NCBI GenBank assembly: GCA_944326945.1
Contig: CALVFY010000002.1
Coordinates: 62,001-126,000 of the forward strand
Reading direction: 5' to 3'
Length of the DNA stretch: 64,000 nt
Source of the DNA: an uncultured Rikenellaceae bacterium
GTDB lineage: Bacteria > Bacteroidota > Bacteroidia > Bacteroidales > Rikenellaceae
The notes beneath the pieces were generated by a model. The model ran no database searches. It was not told the DNA's origin and worked only from the letters and a program-made list of their open reading frames with translations. The stretch's first letter is position 1, and every line of letters starts with the position of its first letter. A program made the position numbers and the translations under genes. Positions 24,546 through 33,604 of this stretch are shown here, piece after piece.

Positions 24546-27167
24546 ATGGAATCGAATCAGATCAGAGAGGCTTTTCTGGAATTTTTCCGGTCAAAGGGTC
24601 ACCAGATTGTGCCCTCGGCACCGATGGTGGTCAAGAACGACCCTACATTGATGTTTACCAATGCGGGCATGAATCAATTCAAAGATAAATTTTTGGGTAA
24701 TTCGCCCATTACCAGCAAACGGGTGGCCGATACACAGAAGTGTCTGCGGGTGTCGGGTAAACACAACGATCTGGAAGAGGTAGGACATGACACCTATCAT
24801 CACACCATGTTCGAGATGCTCGGGAACTGGTCTTTCGGCGATTATTTCAAGAAAGAGGCGATTTCATGGGCATGGGAACTGTTGACCGAGGTGTATAAGC
24901 TGCCCAAAGAGAGATTGTATGCCACGATTTTCGAAGGTAGTGAAGAGGATGGGGTGCCACGCGATCAGGAGGCTTATGAGTATTGGGCGCAATTCCTCCC
25001 TGCCGATCATATTATTCTCGGAAATAAACACGACAATTTCTGGGAGATGGGAGATACGGGTCCGTGCGGTCCTTGCAGCGAAATCCATTTCGACCTGCGT
25101 TCCGATGAGGAAAGGGCTCAGAAAGAGGGACGTGAGCTGGTCAATGCAGGGCATCATCTGGTGATCGAGATATGGAACCTGGTTTTCATGCAATTCAACC
25201 GCAAGGCAAATGGATCTTTGGAACCGCTGCCCGCTCATCATGTGGATACGGGTATGGGTTTCGAACGGCTTTGCATGATTCTTCAGGGCAAGCAGAGTAA
25301 TTATGATACCGATATTTTCCAACCTACGATCCGGGAGATTTCGGAAATGTCGGGTAAAAAATATGGCGAAGATCCCAAGTCCGATGTGGCTATGCGGGTT
25401 GTTGCCGATCACTTGCGAGCCATTGCCTTCTCGATTGCCGACGGGCAGTTGCCTTCAAACGTGAAAGCGGGATATGTGATCCGCCGGATTCTGCGCCGGG
25501 CCGTACGATATGGTTATACCTATCTGGGATTTACGGAACCGTTTATCTGCCGTTTGGTAGATGGACTGGCTGATCGTATGGGACATCAGTTCCCGGAACT
25601 GGTGGCTCAGAAGGGGTTGATCAAAAGTGTTATGGAGGAGGAGGAGAGCGCTTTCCTGCGTACGCTTGCTACGGGAATCAACTTGCTCGACAACGTTATC
25701 CGCAAATCGAAAGCCGATGGTGGAAAAACTATCTGCGGAGCGGATGCCTTTCTCCTGTACGATACGTATGGATTTCCGATCGACCTGACCGAATTGATCG
25801 CCCGAGAACAGGGAATGGAGGTCGATCTGGAGGGATTCGACAAGGAACTGCAGGCTCAGAAAGCCCGTTCGCGTAATGCAGCTGCCGTGGATACGGACGA
25901 TTGGGTGGAGGTTCGCCCCATAGAGGAGAGCCGGTTTGTGGGATATGATACGTTGGAGAATGAGGTACGGATTGCCCGTTATCGTCGTGTGACGACAAAA
26001 GGGAAGAGCTATTATCAACTGGTGTTCGATGTGACGCCGTTCTATGGGAATTCGGGCGGTCAGGCCGGAGATACCGGATATATCGAACATGGAGACGAGC
26101 GGATAGCTATTACGGATACTCAGAAAGAGAACAATCTGACGATACATATTGCGGAAAAATTGCCGGCTGATCTTTCGGCATTGTTCCATGCTGTTGTGGA
26201 TCGTGAGCGCCGTGCCGCCTCGGCCAACAATCATACGGCTACCCACTTGATGCATGAAGCGTTGCGAGAAGTGCTTGGAACTCATGTGGAGCAGAAAGGC
26301 TCGCTTGTGACAGCCGATTATCTGCGGTTTGACTTCTCCCATTTTCAGAAAGTCACGGACGAACAGTTGCGCGAGGTGGAAAAACGGGTGAATGCCAAGA
26401 TCCGCGCAAATTATCCGCTGGAAGAACAACGTGAATGCCCGATCGAAAAGGCTCGTGAATTGGGCGCCATGATGCTCTTCGGAGAAAAATACGGTGATAA
26501 GGTTCGTGTGGTGAAGTTCGGCTCGTCGATAGAGTTCTGTGGAGGTACACACGTTTCGTTTACGGGGAATATTGGTCTGTTCAAGATCCTTTCGGAAAGC
26601 GCTACTTCGGCCGGAGTACGGCGTATCGAGGCTGTTACGGGGGCCCGGGCAGAGGAATATGTGTATGGCTTGGAGAATACGTTGAAAGATATCCAACAGT
26701 TCGTTAATAACCCTTCGGTGGCCCAGGCCGTGAAAAAACTGCTGGAGGATAACACCGAATTGCATAAGGAACTGGATGAATTGCATCGGGAACGGGTTAA
26801 TTCTTTGAGAGATAAGGTGGCTGCCGAGTTGAAAGAGGAGGATGGACTGGTGTTGTGTGCTCGGGAAATTAATCTGGCCCCTCCTTTTATTAAAGATATG
26901 GCATTTGCTTTGAAGCCTCAATTCCCAAGACTGGTAATGGTGATCGGATCGAATGCGGGAGGTAAGGCCACGCTGACCATTATGCTCGGTGATGAGATTG
27001 TGGCTCAGGGTGTGAATGCCTCGCAGGTGGTGCGTGAAGCTGCCAAAGAGATCAATGGCGGCGGCGGCGGTCAGCCGTTCTTCGCTACGGCCGGAGGCAA
27101 GAATCCGGAAGGGCTGGAGAAGGCGATTCTGAAGGCCGTGGATATGATAAAGGAAAAACTTAAGTAG
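24546..27167 (+). CDS. alaS: Alanine-tRNA ligase
   Basis: The protein has 873 residues, normal for AlaRS. The class II aminoacylation domain is N-terminal ([30 protein letters not shown]). The editing domain holds the zinc motifs [13 protein letters not shown] and [10 protein letters not shown]. The C-terminal C-Ala domain ends in [15 protein letters not shown]. The enzyme charges tRNA-Ala and removes mischarged Ser or Gly. ATG at 24546 follows an AT-rich 115-base divergent region shared with the M23 pair. gpmI follows 14 bases after the stop, so the two are probably co-transcribed. Confidence 0.98.
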   Translation: MESNQIREAFLEFFRSKGHQIVPSAPMVVKNDPTLMFTNAGMNQFKDKFLGNSPITSKRVADTQKCLRVSGKHNDLEEVGHDTYHHTMFEMLGNWSFGDYFKKEAISWAWELLTEVYKLPKERLYATIFEGSEEDGVPRDQEAYEYWAQFLPADHIILGNKHDNFWEMGDTGPCGPCSEIHFDLRSDEERAQKEGRELVNAGHHLVIEIWNLVFMQFNRKANGSLEPLPAHHVDTGMGFERLCMILQGKQSNYDTDIFQPTIREISEMSGKKYGEDPKSDVAMRVVADHLRAIAFSIADGQLPSNVKAGYVIRRILRRAVRYGYTYLGFTEPFICRLVDGLADRMGHQFPELVAQKGLIKSVMEEEESAFLRTLATGINLLDNVIRKSKADGGKTICGADAFLLYDTYGFPIDLTELIAREQGMEVDLEGFDKELQAQKARSRNAAAVDTDDWVEVRPIEESRFVGYDTLENEVRIARYRRVTTKGKSYYQLVFDVTPFYGNSGGQAGDTGYIEHGDERIAITDTQKENNLTIHIAEKLPADLSALFHAVVDRERRAASANNHTATHLMHEALREVLGTHVEQKGSLVTADYLRFDFSHFQKVTDEQLREVEKRVNAKIRANYPLEEQRECPIEKARELGAMMLFGEKYGDKVRVVKFGSSIEFCGGTHVSFTGNIGLFKILSESATSAGVRRIEAVTGARAEEYVYGLENTLKDIQQFVNNPSVAQAVKKLLEDNTELHKELDELHRERVNSLRDKVAAELKEEDGLVLCAREINLAPPFIKDMAFALKPQFPRLVMVIGSNAGGKATLTIMLGDEIVAQGVNASQVVREAAKEINGGGGGQPFFATAGGKNPEGLEKAILKAVDMIKEKLK

Positions 27168-27181
27168 GAGATAGAAAAGAT

Positions 27182-28711
27182 ATGAAACAGAAAGTATTGC
27201 TGATGATTCTCGACGGTTGGGGAATCGGTAATCACACTAAAGGTGATGTGGTCTATTCGGCTCATCCGGAGTACATCAATGGTTTGTCGGCAAAATACCC
27301 TCATGCACAACTGTTGACCGACGGAGAAAATGTGGGTTTGCCTGAGGGACAGATGGGTAATTCAGAGGTGGGTCACCTCAATATCGGTGCCGGTCGGGTG
27401 GTGTATCAGGATCTGGTGAAAATCAACCGTGCCTGCCGGGACAATTCGATTCTGAAGAATCCGGAGGTCGAAAAGGCATTTGCCTATGCAAAAGAGAATG
27501 GGAAACAGGTTCATTTCATGGGACTGGTTTCCGATGGCGGAGTTCACAGCTCGTTGGAACACCTCTTTAAATTATGTGATATTTCAAAAGAGTACGGTCT
27601 GGGCGACAAGACATTCGTGCATTGCTTCATGGACGGTCGGGATACGGATCCGCACAGTGGAAAAGGTTATATCGAGCAGTTGGAGGCACACATGGCTGTG
27701 TCGGCCGGACGTATTGCCTCGGTAATCGGCCGTTATTATGCGATGGACCGTGACAAACGGTGGGAACGGATCAAGGAGGCTTACGACCTGCTGGTGAACG
27801 GAGTCGGTAAAGCCGTTTCGAGTGCCGCACAGGGTGTGCAGGAGTCTTATGATGAGGGGGTAACCGATGAATTTATCAAACCGATTTCTGTGGTGGGCGC
27901 AGACGGCAAGCCTGTCGGTACCATTCAGGAGGGGGACCTGGTGATTTTCTTCAATTTCCGGAATGACCGGGCCAGAGAATTGACGATTGTGTTGACACAG
28001 GAGGATATGCCCGAGGCAGGAATGCATACTCTGCCGCTCTACTACTGCACGATGACCCCTTACGATGCGAAATTCCAAGGGTTGCACATTCTTTTCGATA
28101 AGGAAAACGTACATAACACGATCGGAGAATATGTGTCGAAACAGGGTCTGAAACAGTTGCGTATTGCCGAGACCGAGAAGTACGCCCATGTTACCTTCTT
28201 CTTGAACGGAGGCCGAGAGGAGAAGTTTGATGGCGAAGACCGTATTTTGATCGCTTCGCCAAAGGTGGCTACGTATGATTTGAAGCCTGAAATGAGTGCT
28301 TACGAGGTGAAGGATGCGCTCGTGGAGGCATTGGGAACTCAGAAATTCGATTTCATTGCGTTGAATTTTGCTAATGGCGATATGGTCGGTCATACGGGTG
28401 TGTATGAGGCGATTATGAAGGCTGTGAAGGCCGTGGATGCTTGTGTGAAAGAGGTCGTTGAGGCCGCTAAGGCAAATGGTTATGAAGTGGTCATTATTGC
28501 CGATCACGGAAATGCTGATAATGCAATTAATCCTGACGGTACGCCTAATACGGCCCATTCGCTTAATCCTGTGCCCATTATTGTGGTTTCGGACCGGGTG
28601 AAGAGCGTGGAGAACGGTGTGCTGGCCGATGTGGCACCTACGGTGTTGAAATTGATGGGATTATCGCAGCCGGCAGAAATGACTGGTCATGCGTTAGTGG
28701 AACTGAAATAG
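27182..28711 (+). CDS. gpmI: 2,3-bisphosphoglycerate-independent phosphoglycerate mutase
   Basis: The protein has 509 residues. The alkaline-phosphatase-fold metal ligands are visible: [10 protein letters not shown] near the N-terminus, the phosphorylated Ser in [14 protein letters not shown], and ADHGNADN near the end. [10 protein letters not shown] belongs to the phosphotransferase insert. It interconverts 3- and 2-phosphoglycerate in glycolysis and needs Mn2+. It lies 14 bases behind alaS and is followed by a hairpin terminator 20 bases after the stop. Confidence 0.98.
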   Translation: MKQKVLLMILDGWGIGNHTKGDVVYSAHPEYINGLSAKYPHAQLLTDGENVGLPEGQMGNSEVGHLNIGAGRVVYQDLVKINRACRDNSILKNPEVEKAFAYAKENGKQVHFMGLVSDGGVHSSLEHLFKLCDISKEYGLGDKTFVHCFMDGRDTDPHSGKGYIEQLEAHMAVSAGRIASVIGRYYAMDRDKRWERIKEAYDLLVNGVGKAVSSAAQGVQESYDEGVTDEFIKPISVVGADGKPVGTIQEGDLVIFFNFRNDRARELTIVLTQEDMPEAGMHTLPLYYCTMTPYDAKFQGLHILFDKENVHNTIGEYVSKQGLKQLRIAETEKYAHVTFFLNGGREEKFDGEDRILIASPKVATYDLKPEMSAYEVKDALVEALGTQKFDFIALNFANGDMVGHTGVYEAIMKAVKAVDACVKEVVEAAKANGYEVVIIADHGNADNAINPDGTPNTAHSLNPVPIIVVSDRVKSVENGVLADVAPTVLKLMGLSQPAEMTGHALVELK

Positions 28712-28730
28712 ATAAAGTTACGTATACGGA

Positions 28731-28770
28731 GAGAGGCCTTGGAGGTTTGTTCCAGGGCCTTTCCTTTTTT
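28731..28770 (+). terminator. Intrinsic terminator after gpmI
   Basis: Stem AGGCCTTGG/CCAGGGCCT (28734-28742 with 28752-28760, one G-T pair) followed by a T-rich run. Confidence 0.75.
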
Positions 28771-29153
28771 ATAAAGAAACCAAAGAAATTTCTTTATTTG
28801 TTTTTGCATGAAATTGTTTGTGATTTTACGGACAATAAAATAATGCGGGTATGGAGGAATACCGTAGATCAAGAATCTCTGGCTAAAGCAATGCCAAAGA
28901 GACTTGTAGCTTGGTTGCATGCAAATGTATGGAGGACCATCTGTTAACAGCCGATCGGAATATTTTTCGGTACAGTGGCATCCTTTATTATCTTATCCGG
29001 ATATCTGTTCAGTTTACAGTCGATAGATGTTACCCGGGTGAAAAAATAATTCCGGAATCTTAAAACAGTAGATAAATAGCATCCGGACATTGCATTTTTT
29101 ATAATTTTGCATTCCCGTTTAGAAAACAGAATAATTTTCACGTAAAAGAAAAC
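28771..29153. other. Non-coding spacer with possible gene remnants
   Basis: This 383-base stretch has no credible full-length gene. Two short plus-strand frames look protein-like: 28843-28947 (34 codons from an ATG, with MPKRLVAWLHANVW) and a run without an obvious start ending at 29049 that would encode a hydrophobic segment (GIFFGTVASFIILSGYLF). A 9-base inverted repeat ATAAAGAAA/TTTCTTTAT is at 28771-28779 and 28789-28797. The right end carries the promoter of the next gene. It may be the wreck of a lost gene. Confidence 0.4.
29102..29109 (+). promoter_or_regulatory. -7 box of DMT transporter gene
   Basis: TAATTTTG matches TAnnTTTG, predicting a start near 29116 and a leader of about 38 bases. 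Confidence 0.55.
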
Positions 29154-30044
29154 ATGAAATCACTAAGCAGAAATGCCATTATCGGTTACCCTGCAGGCAT
29201 AATTACCGGTGTAACATACGGATTGAATCCCTTGTTCGCTCTTCCTTTAATGAAGAATGGAGCTGCTGTAGAATCAATTCTTTTTTTCCGTTATATCATT
29301 TCTGTCTTGCTTCTGGGTGTGTTTCTTTTGGTGGGCAAACAATGTTTTAGAGTGTCGTGGAAGCAGGTCGGAGTATTGCTTGTTTTGGGGCTGCTTTATA
29401 CTTCAAGCAGCATATTATTGTTTGATGCGTTTAAATATATTGCGTCGGGGCTTGCTACAGCATTGGTTTTTCTCTATCCAGTTCTTGTGGCCATTATTAT
29501 GGTTTTCCTTCGGGTTGTACCGTCTTGGCCGGTGTGGCTCTCTATTCTCCTTACATTCGTGGGCGTTGTTGTCATGACACAAAGCGATGCTAATCAGACG
29601 ATTAATCCAGAGGGTGTTTTTCTGTCGTTAGGATCGGCGTTGGTTTATGCCTTGTTTATCATCATTATTAATCGGAGTAAAATTATCAGCAATATTTCCA
29701 ATTCTCTGTTGACGTTTTATGCACTTGGGGTCGGTGCAATAGTCTTTTTTGTGAAGATCGTGTTGTCTGATGTATCGCTATTTACGGGTCTTGAAGATAA
29801 GATGGTTTGGTTGAATCTTGTAGGTTTGGCTATTTTTCCCACCATTATTTCCACGGCTTCTTTGGCGATCGCTACCCGTAATATTGGTGCAACCAAAGCG
29901 TCCGTCCTCGGAGTATTCGAACCCATTACGGCTATTCTTATCGGGACTGTGGTTTTTGGCGAACCCATCACAATGAATATTATTGTCGGGATTTTGCTTT
30001 CTATAGCCGCTGTGACGTTTATGATCGCCAAAACCAAACGGTAG
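29154..30044 (+). CDS. DMT superfamily (EamA) permease
   Basis: The protein has 296 residues with about ten membrane segments in two homologous EamA halves; the second half has the typical TRNIGATKASVLGVFEPITAI before the last segments. Such permeases export amino acids or other metabolites, but the substrate cannot be read from sequence. Base composition is a little more AT-rich than neighbouring housekeeping genes. It is flanked by a long spacer on the left and converges on the dehydrogenase gene on the right, 11 bases apart, with no hairpin between. Confidence 0.88.
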   Translation: MKSLSRNAIIGYPAGIITGVTYGLNPLFALPLMKNGAAVESILFFRYIISVLLLGVFLLVGKQCFRVSWKQVGVLLVLGLLYTSSSILLFDAFKYIASGLATALVFLYPVLVAIIMVFLRVVPSWPVWLSILLTFVGVVVMTQSDANQTINPEGVFLSLGSALVYALFIIIINRSKIISNISNSLLTFYALGVGAIVFFVKIVLSDVSLFTGLEDKMVWLNLVGLAIFPTIISTASLAIATRNIGATKASVLGVFEPITAILIGTVVFGEPITMNIIVGILLSIAAVTFMIAKTKR

Positions 30045-30055
30045 AGTAATTTGGG

Positions 30056-31012
30056 TCAGTCGTGAGTTGTGTTGGCAAGGAATTGGCGGATATTTTCGGC
30101 GACTTTGTCGATGAGATTGATCAATGCCTCTTTCGACGACCAGGCAGAGTGGGGGGTGAGGACCAATTTGTTCGGATATTGGATATGTAGCAGAGGATTG
30201 TCGGCAGGAAGCGGTTCAATGGCATAGACATCAATGCCTGCTCCTGCAATCGTACCCGCATCGAGGGCTTCAGCCAAAGCTGTTTCGTCTACGATTCCCC
30301 CTCGGGCCATATTGATAATGAATGCGGTAGGTTTCATTAGCTCCAGTTGTGCCTTGCCGATCAGATGATGGGTCCTGGGTGTGAGAGGCGCATGAATCGA
30401 TACAATATCCGATGAACGGAGCAGGTCGTCCAATGTTTTCTGAGGGTAGGATTCGGCACGCTTTACACCCGATACCGAGTGATAAACCACATGGCAGCCG
30501 AATGCTGTAGCCAGCGAAGCGACTTGTCTTCCGATATTGCCCAGACCAATGATGCCCCAGTTCTTGCCGTGCAGTTCGTGGGTGGGGCATCCGAAGTCGA
30601 ACAGCCTTTCCGAATGGGAGTAGGCGCCGCTTTTGATAAAATGGTCGTAGTAGAGTGTCTGTTTCATTAGGGCCAATACGTCACAGAGGGTCTGCTCGGC
30701 TACGGAATAGGTCGAATAACCGATGGCATTGCGTACGCAAATCCCCAGTTGGGCTGCCGTCTCGAGGTCTACATTATTCATGCCTGTTGCGGCGACACAG
30801 ATCAGTTTCAGTCGGGGCAGAGCCCGGAGAGTATCACCCATGAGCGGCGTTTTGTTGGCGATCACGACATCTGCCTCATGGCAACGTTCGACGATCAATT
30901 CCGCAGGTGTGATGTCGTAACCGGTGTAGTGGCCGAGAACTTCGATGGGAGTAAGGTCTGTGTGATTGACGGTGTATTGATCTAAGAATACAATATTTAC
31001 AGCGTTGTTCAT
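30056..31012 (-). CDS. D-2-hydroxyacid dehydrogenase (glycerate/hydroxypyruvate type)
   Basis: The protein has about 318 residues. The NAD-binding motif GLGNIGRQVA, the substrate/cofactor segment SIHAPLTPRTHHLI, the catalytic Arg region NMARGGIVDE, the Glu in YAIEPLP and the active His in TPHSAW identify the family, which interconverts 2-keto and D-2-hydroxy acids. Similarity to glycerate dehydrogenase is suggested but the exact substrate is open. ATG at 31012 is preferred over longer frames because it sits 11 bases after the tcdA stop and begins the conserved IVFLD strand. Third gene of the tatD-tcdA operon. Confidence 0.9.
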   Translation of the reverse strand: MNNAVNIVFLDQYTVNHTDLTPIEVLGHYTGYDITPAELIVERCHEADVVIANKTPLMGDTLRALPRLKLICVAATGMNNVDLETAAQLGICVRNAIGYSTYSVAEQTLCDVLALMKQTLYYDHFIKSGAYSHSERLFDFGCPTHELHGKNWGIIGLGNIGRQVASLATAFGCHVVYHSVSGVKRAESYPQKTLDDLLRSSDIVSIHAPLTPRTHHLIGKAQLELMKPTAFIINMARGGIVDETALAEALDAGTIAGAGIDVYAIEPLPADNPLLHIQYPNKLVLTPHSAWSSKEALINLIDKVAENIRQFLANTTHD

Positions 31013-31023
31013 AACATATTGAT

Positions 31024-31758
31024 TTAGTTCATCTCTCCGATCAGGCCGCGAATCACGACCGATGCGCATCCGCATCCGAATACGGCAGGAAGATAGGATA
31101 TGGTGCCTACGTTCGATTTTTTATTGGTCTCCTCACATAGAATCATGGAGCCCGGGCGAACAGGCTCGGCCGAGAATACAGCTTGGAAACCGCTGTGAAT
31201 ACCTATTTTATGTAGTCTTTTGCGCAGCATGTGGGCTAACGGACAGTGGTGAGTGCGGGAGATATCGCAAATCTCCATTCGGGTAGGATCGGTTTTGGCT
31301 CCGGCACCCATTGAACTGACCACCGGATACCCCCGTTCGAGACATCCTGCTATCAGATTGACTTTGGGGGCCAGGGTGTCGATGGCGTCCACGACATAAT
31401 CATACGGACCTTCGTCGAGCAACTGGTCCGTAGTTTCATCGCGGATGTAGTCGCAGACTGTCCGAAGGGTCATCTCCGGATTGATCTCTTTTAATCTTTG
31501 GGCCAGTACTTTGGCTTTGGGTTGTCCGATGGTAGAGTGAAGAGCGATCAGTTGTCGGTTGAGATTGCTTTCGGCCACGATATCCGCGTCGGCAATGGTC
31601 ATACGGCCCACACCGCTGCGGCAGATCATCTCGGCTGCGTATGCCCCTACGCCGCCTAATCCCACAACCAATACATGGGACTGACGAAGGGTCTCCAGTT
31701 TTTCGTGGCCCAGTAACAATTCGGTTCTTTCCTGCCAGGCGGGGGTCATGCTATCCAT
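31024..31758 (-). CDS. tcdA: tRNA threonylcarbamoyladenosine dehydratase
   Basis: The protein has 244 residues of the ThiF/MoeB/E1 fold. The nucleotide-binding motif VVGLGGVGAYAAEMICRSG is near residue 30, followed by the NRQLIAL arginine-finger region and DYVVDAIDTL. The C-terminal part has the TcdA-like cysteine-containing stretch HHCPLAHMLRK. TcdA cyclises t6A37 of ANN-decoding tRNAs to ct6A using ATP. The 5' end overlaps tatD by 13 bases, suggesting coupled translation. Confidence 0.92.
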   Translation of the reverse strand: MDSMTPAWQERTELLLGHEKLETLRQSHVLVVGLGGVGAYAAEMICRSGVGRMTIADADIVAESNLNRQLIALHSTIGQPKAKVLAQRLKEINPEMTLRTVCDYIRDETTDQLLDEGPYDYVVDAIDTLAPKVNLIAGCLERGYPVVSSMGAGAKTDPTRMEICDISRTHHCPLAHMLRKRLHKIGIHSGFQAVFSAEPVRPGSMILCEETNKKSNVGTISYLPAVFGCGCASVVIRGLIGEMN

Positions 31759-32399
31759 CTTTTGTAGTTTTTATATAAGGTGTGTCGTAGAGAGTCGATC
31801 GGGACCTCGAGCAGATTGGCAACTGTTGTGTATAGGTCCCGGATCGAATCGGAAGAATCGTCCGTCTCCAGGAAGAGTTGTCCGAGAGGGATTGTTCGTA
31901 ACGCGTCGATGGTTTTCGGCGAGTGAAGAGAGCGTGTTCCAAACGAAAGATAGTATCCTTTTCGAAGAATTTGTTCGGCTTGTTGTCGATTTCCAGTGAA
32001 TCCGTGAAACAAAACACCCGTCAGACGATAAGGTTCGAGGGTGGAGAGTGTATCGTCCCAGGCTCGTACCGAGTGGAGTATGACCGGTAATCGGCGGTTT
32101 GAGGCAATAGTGAGTTGCCGCTTGAATATCGATAGTTGGCGAAGAGGATCGATCGGACGGAAATGGTCGAGACCGATCTCTCCGATGGCAGACAGTCCGG
32201 GAAGCGTTTCGAGGTCTGCGAGAAGATGCTCGATGGTGTGTTCCTCGAGACGCTCCAGGCTCCAGGGGTGTATGCCTGCCGCGCAGGGAGGAAGACAGGT
32301 TTGTCCCGGTTCGCCCAACATACAGGTCGTCACCGAAACGATCTGAGGATCGTACACGGGCCGGTGGGTGTGGATATTTATGTATGGATCGGATGTCAC
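31746..32399 (-). CDS. TatD family metal-dependent hydrolase
   Basis: The protein has about 217 residues from a GTG start. TatD motifs are seen: INIHTH (first metal ligands), AAGIHPW, IGEIGLDH, ILHSVRAW, FHGFTG and LETDDSSDSI. TatD enzymes are metal-dependent DNases or related hydrolases. It is shorter than the usual 255-265 residues. The reading frame continues upstream to an ATG at 32459, but the predicted transcript starts near 32436, so GTG at 32399, four codons before INIHTH, is preferred. First gene of the tatD-tcdA-dehydrogenase operon and divergent from hydE. Confidence 0.82.
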   Translation of the reverse strand: MTSDPYINIHTHRPVYDPQIVSVTTCMLGEPGQTCLPPCAAGIHPWSLERLEEHTIEHLLADLETLPGLSAIGEIGLDHFRPIDPLRQLSIFKRQLTIASNRRLPVILHSVRAWDDTLSTLEPYRLTGVLFHGFTGNRQQAEQILRKGYYLSFGTRSLHSPKTIDALRTIPLGQLFLETDDSSDSIRDLYTTVANLLEVPIDSLRHTLYKNYKRWIA

Positions 32400-32401
32400 C
32401 G

Positions 32402-32431
32402 TTTGTTGTACTTTGGAATTTGTTAATTTTG
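32402..32431 (+). promoter_or_regulatory. Promoter of hydE (-33 and -7 elements)
   Basis: TTTG at 32402-32405, 18-base spacer, TAATTTTG at 32424-32431. Predicted start near 32438, leader about 30 bases. It lies within the region transcribed from the opposing tatD promoter. Confidence 0.68.
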
Positions 32432-32442
32432 TCCCTGGCTGA

Positions 32443-32450
32443 CAAAAATA
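32443..32450 (-). promoter_or_regulatory. -7 box of tatD promoter
   Basis: CAAAAATA reads TATTTTTG on the minus strand, an exact TAnnTTTG box. Predicted start near 32436, only about two bases from the divergent hydE start. Confidence 0.6.
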
Positions 32451-32467
32451 CAAAAACATTCGTGAAT

Positions 32468-33502
32468 ATGGCAGATTTCTCCGTGGCCGAAATACGGGAG
32501 ATGCTCCAATGTGAGGGACAGGCTCAACAAGAGTTATTCGACCGGGCTCTGCGTCTGAAAAAGGAGACGGTGGGCGAGGGGATTTACCTGAGAGGGTTGA
32601 TCGAATTTTCCAATGTGTGTCGGAAAAATTGTCTCTACTGTGGAATACGCCGGGAAAACTTGGCGATCGAACGTTACACGCTTACCGATGAGCAGATTCT
32701 GGACACAGTCCGGTTTGCTTGGAGGCAGGGCTATGGTTCGGTGGTGCTTCAGGCGGGAGAACGTGTCTCGAAAGAGTATGAGGTTCGAATAGAACGTCTT
32801 GTGGAACAGATCACTACTCTTTCCGGAGGAGCGTTGGGCATTACGCTTTCGTTGGGAGAGCAGACAGCAGAGACTTATCGTCGTTGGCGGGAGGCTGGGG
32901 CACATCGTTATTTGTTGCGGATAGAAAGTTCGTCGCCGGAATTGTATCGCAGGATTCATCCCGACGATTCGCTGCACCGTTATGAGGATCGTCGGCGCGC
33001 TTTGGATGCACTTGCCGAGTGTGGTTACCAGGTGGGAACAGGCGTCATGATCGGATTACCCGGACAGACGACTGACGATTTGGCTCGTGATATTCTCTTT
33101 ATGAAAGGACTCGATATAGATATGTGCGGTATGGGACCTTATGTGGAGTGCGCAGGTACGCCTTTATCCGAGCGTTCGTTGGCGCAGGGTGGGGGAACAC
33201 AAGAGGAATTGCAGGAACGATTGTCACTGACTTTGAAAATGATCGCTGCATTGCGGATTGTGATGCCGGATATCAATATCGCAGCGGCCACGGCCTTGCA
33301 GGCGATCGATCCGATGGGCCGGTTGCGAGCTGTGGAGTGTGGTGCTAATGTGGTGATGCCCAACCTATCTCCTCGGGAGGTTCGGGCGAATTATGCATTG
33401 TATGACAACAAGCCACTTGCGTTTGACAGCCGGATTTTGGAACGATGTGTTCGGTATGGTGAAAGAGGGGATTCTCTACATTTTAAAAAAAAGAAAAAAT
33501 AG
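32468..33502 (+). CDS. hydE: [FeFe]-hydrogenase maturation radical SAM protein HydE
   Basis: The protein has about 344 residues. The radical-SAM cluster motif CRKNCLYC has Cys at residues 51, 55 and 58. HydE-typical stretches follow: GYGSVVLQAGE, YLLRIESSSPELYRRIHP and GVMIGLPGQTTDDLARDI. HydE acts with HydF and HydG to build the 2Fe part of the H-cluster. ATG at 32468 is chosen over an in-frame start at 32384, which lies upstream of the predicted promoter. hydF, hydG and a hydrogenase are not in the window, so the partners must be elsewhere if it has this role. A biotin-synthase-like enzyme of another function is the alternative. Confidence 0.82.
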   Translation: MADFSVAEIREMLQCEGQAQQELFDRALRLKKETVGEGIYLRGLIEFSNVCRKNCLYCGIRRENLAIERYTLTDEQILDTVRFAWRQGYGSVVLQAGERVSKEYEVRIERLVEQITTLSGGALGITLSLGEQTAETYRRWREAGAHRYLLRIESSSPELYRRIHPDDSLHRYEDRRRALDALAECGYQVGTGVMIGLPGQTTDDLARDILFMKGLDIDMCGMGPYVECAGTPLSERSLAQGGGTQEELQERLSLTLKMIAALRIVMPDINIAAATALQAIDPMGRLRAVECGANVVMPNLSPREVRANYALYDNKPLAFDSRILERCVRYGERGDSLHFKKKKK

Positions 33503-33535
33503 GACAGAATGGATAAAAATATCGGAAATAAAAAT

Positions 33536-33543
33536 TAAATTTG
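33536..33543 (+). promoter_or_regulatory. -7 box of the nqr operon
   Basis: TAAATTTG is an exact TAnnTTTG box, predicting a start near 33550 and a 55-base leader. Confidence 0.55.
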
Positions 33544-33604
33544 CATCGCTGAGTATGTTTTTAAATTCTTTAAGAAATAAAAACTAAAATCTATACTTCG
33601 TAGT

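Noticed and set aside
25455..26921. Long open frame antisense to alaS
   Set aside because: It is fully inside the alaS reading frame on the opposite strand, with composition explained by it and no family sequence.
32400..32459. Longer start for tatD at 32459
   Set aside because: It is upstream of the predicted minus-strand transcript start and adds no TatD-like sequence before INIHTH.
32384..32467. Longer start for hydE at 32384
   Set aside because: It lies upstream of the predicted hydE promoter and within the region transcribed for tatD; conserved HydE sequence begins later.
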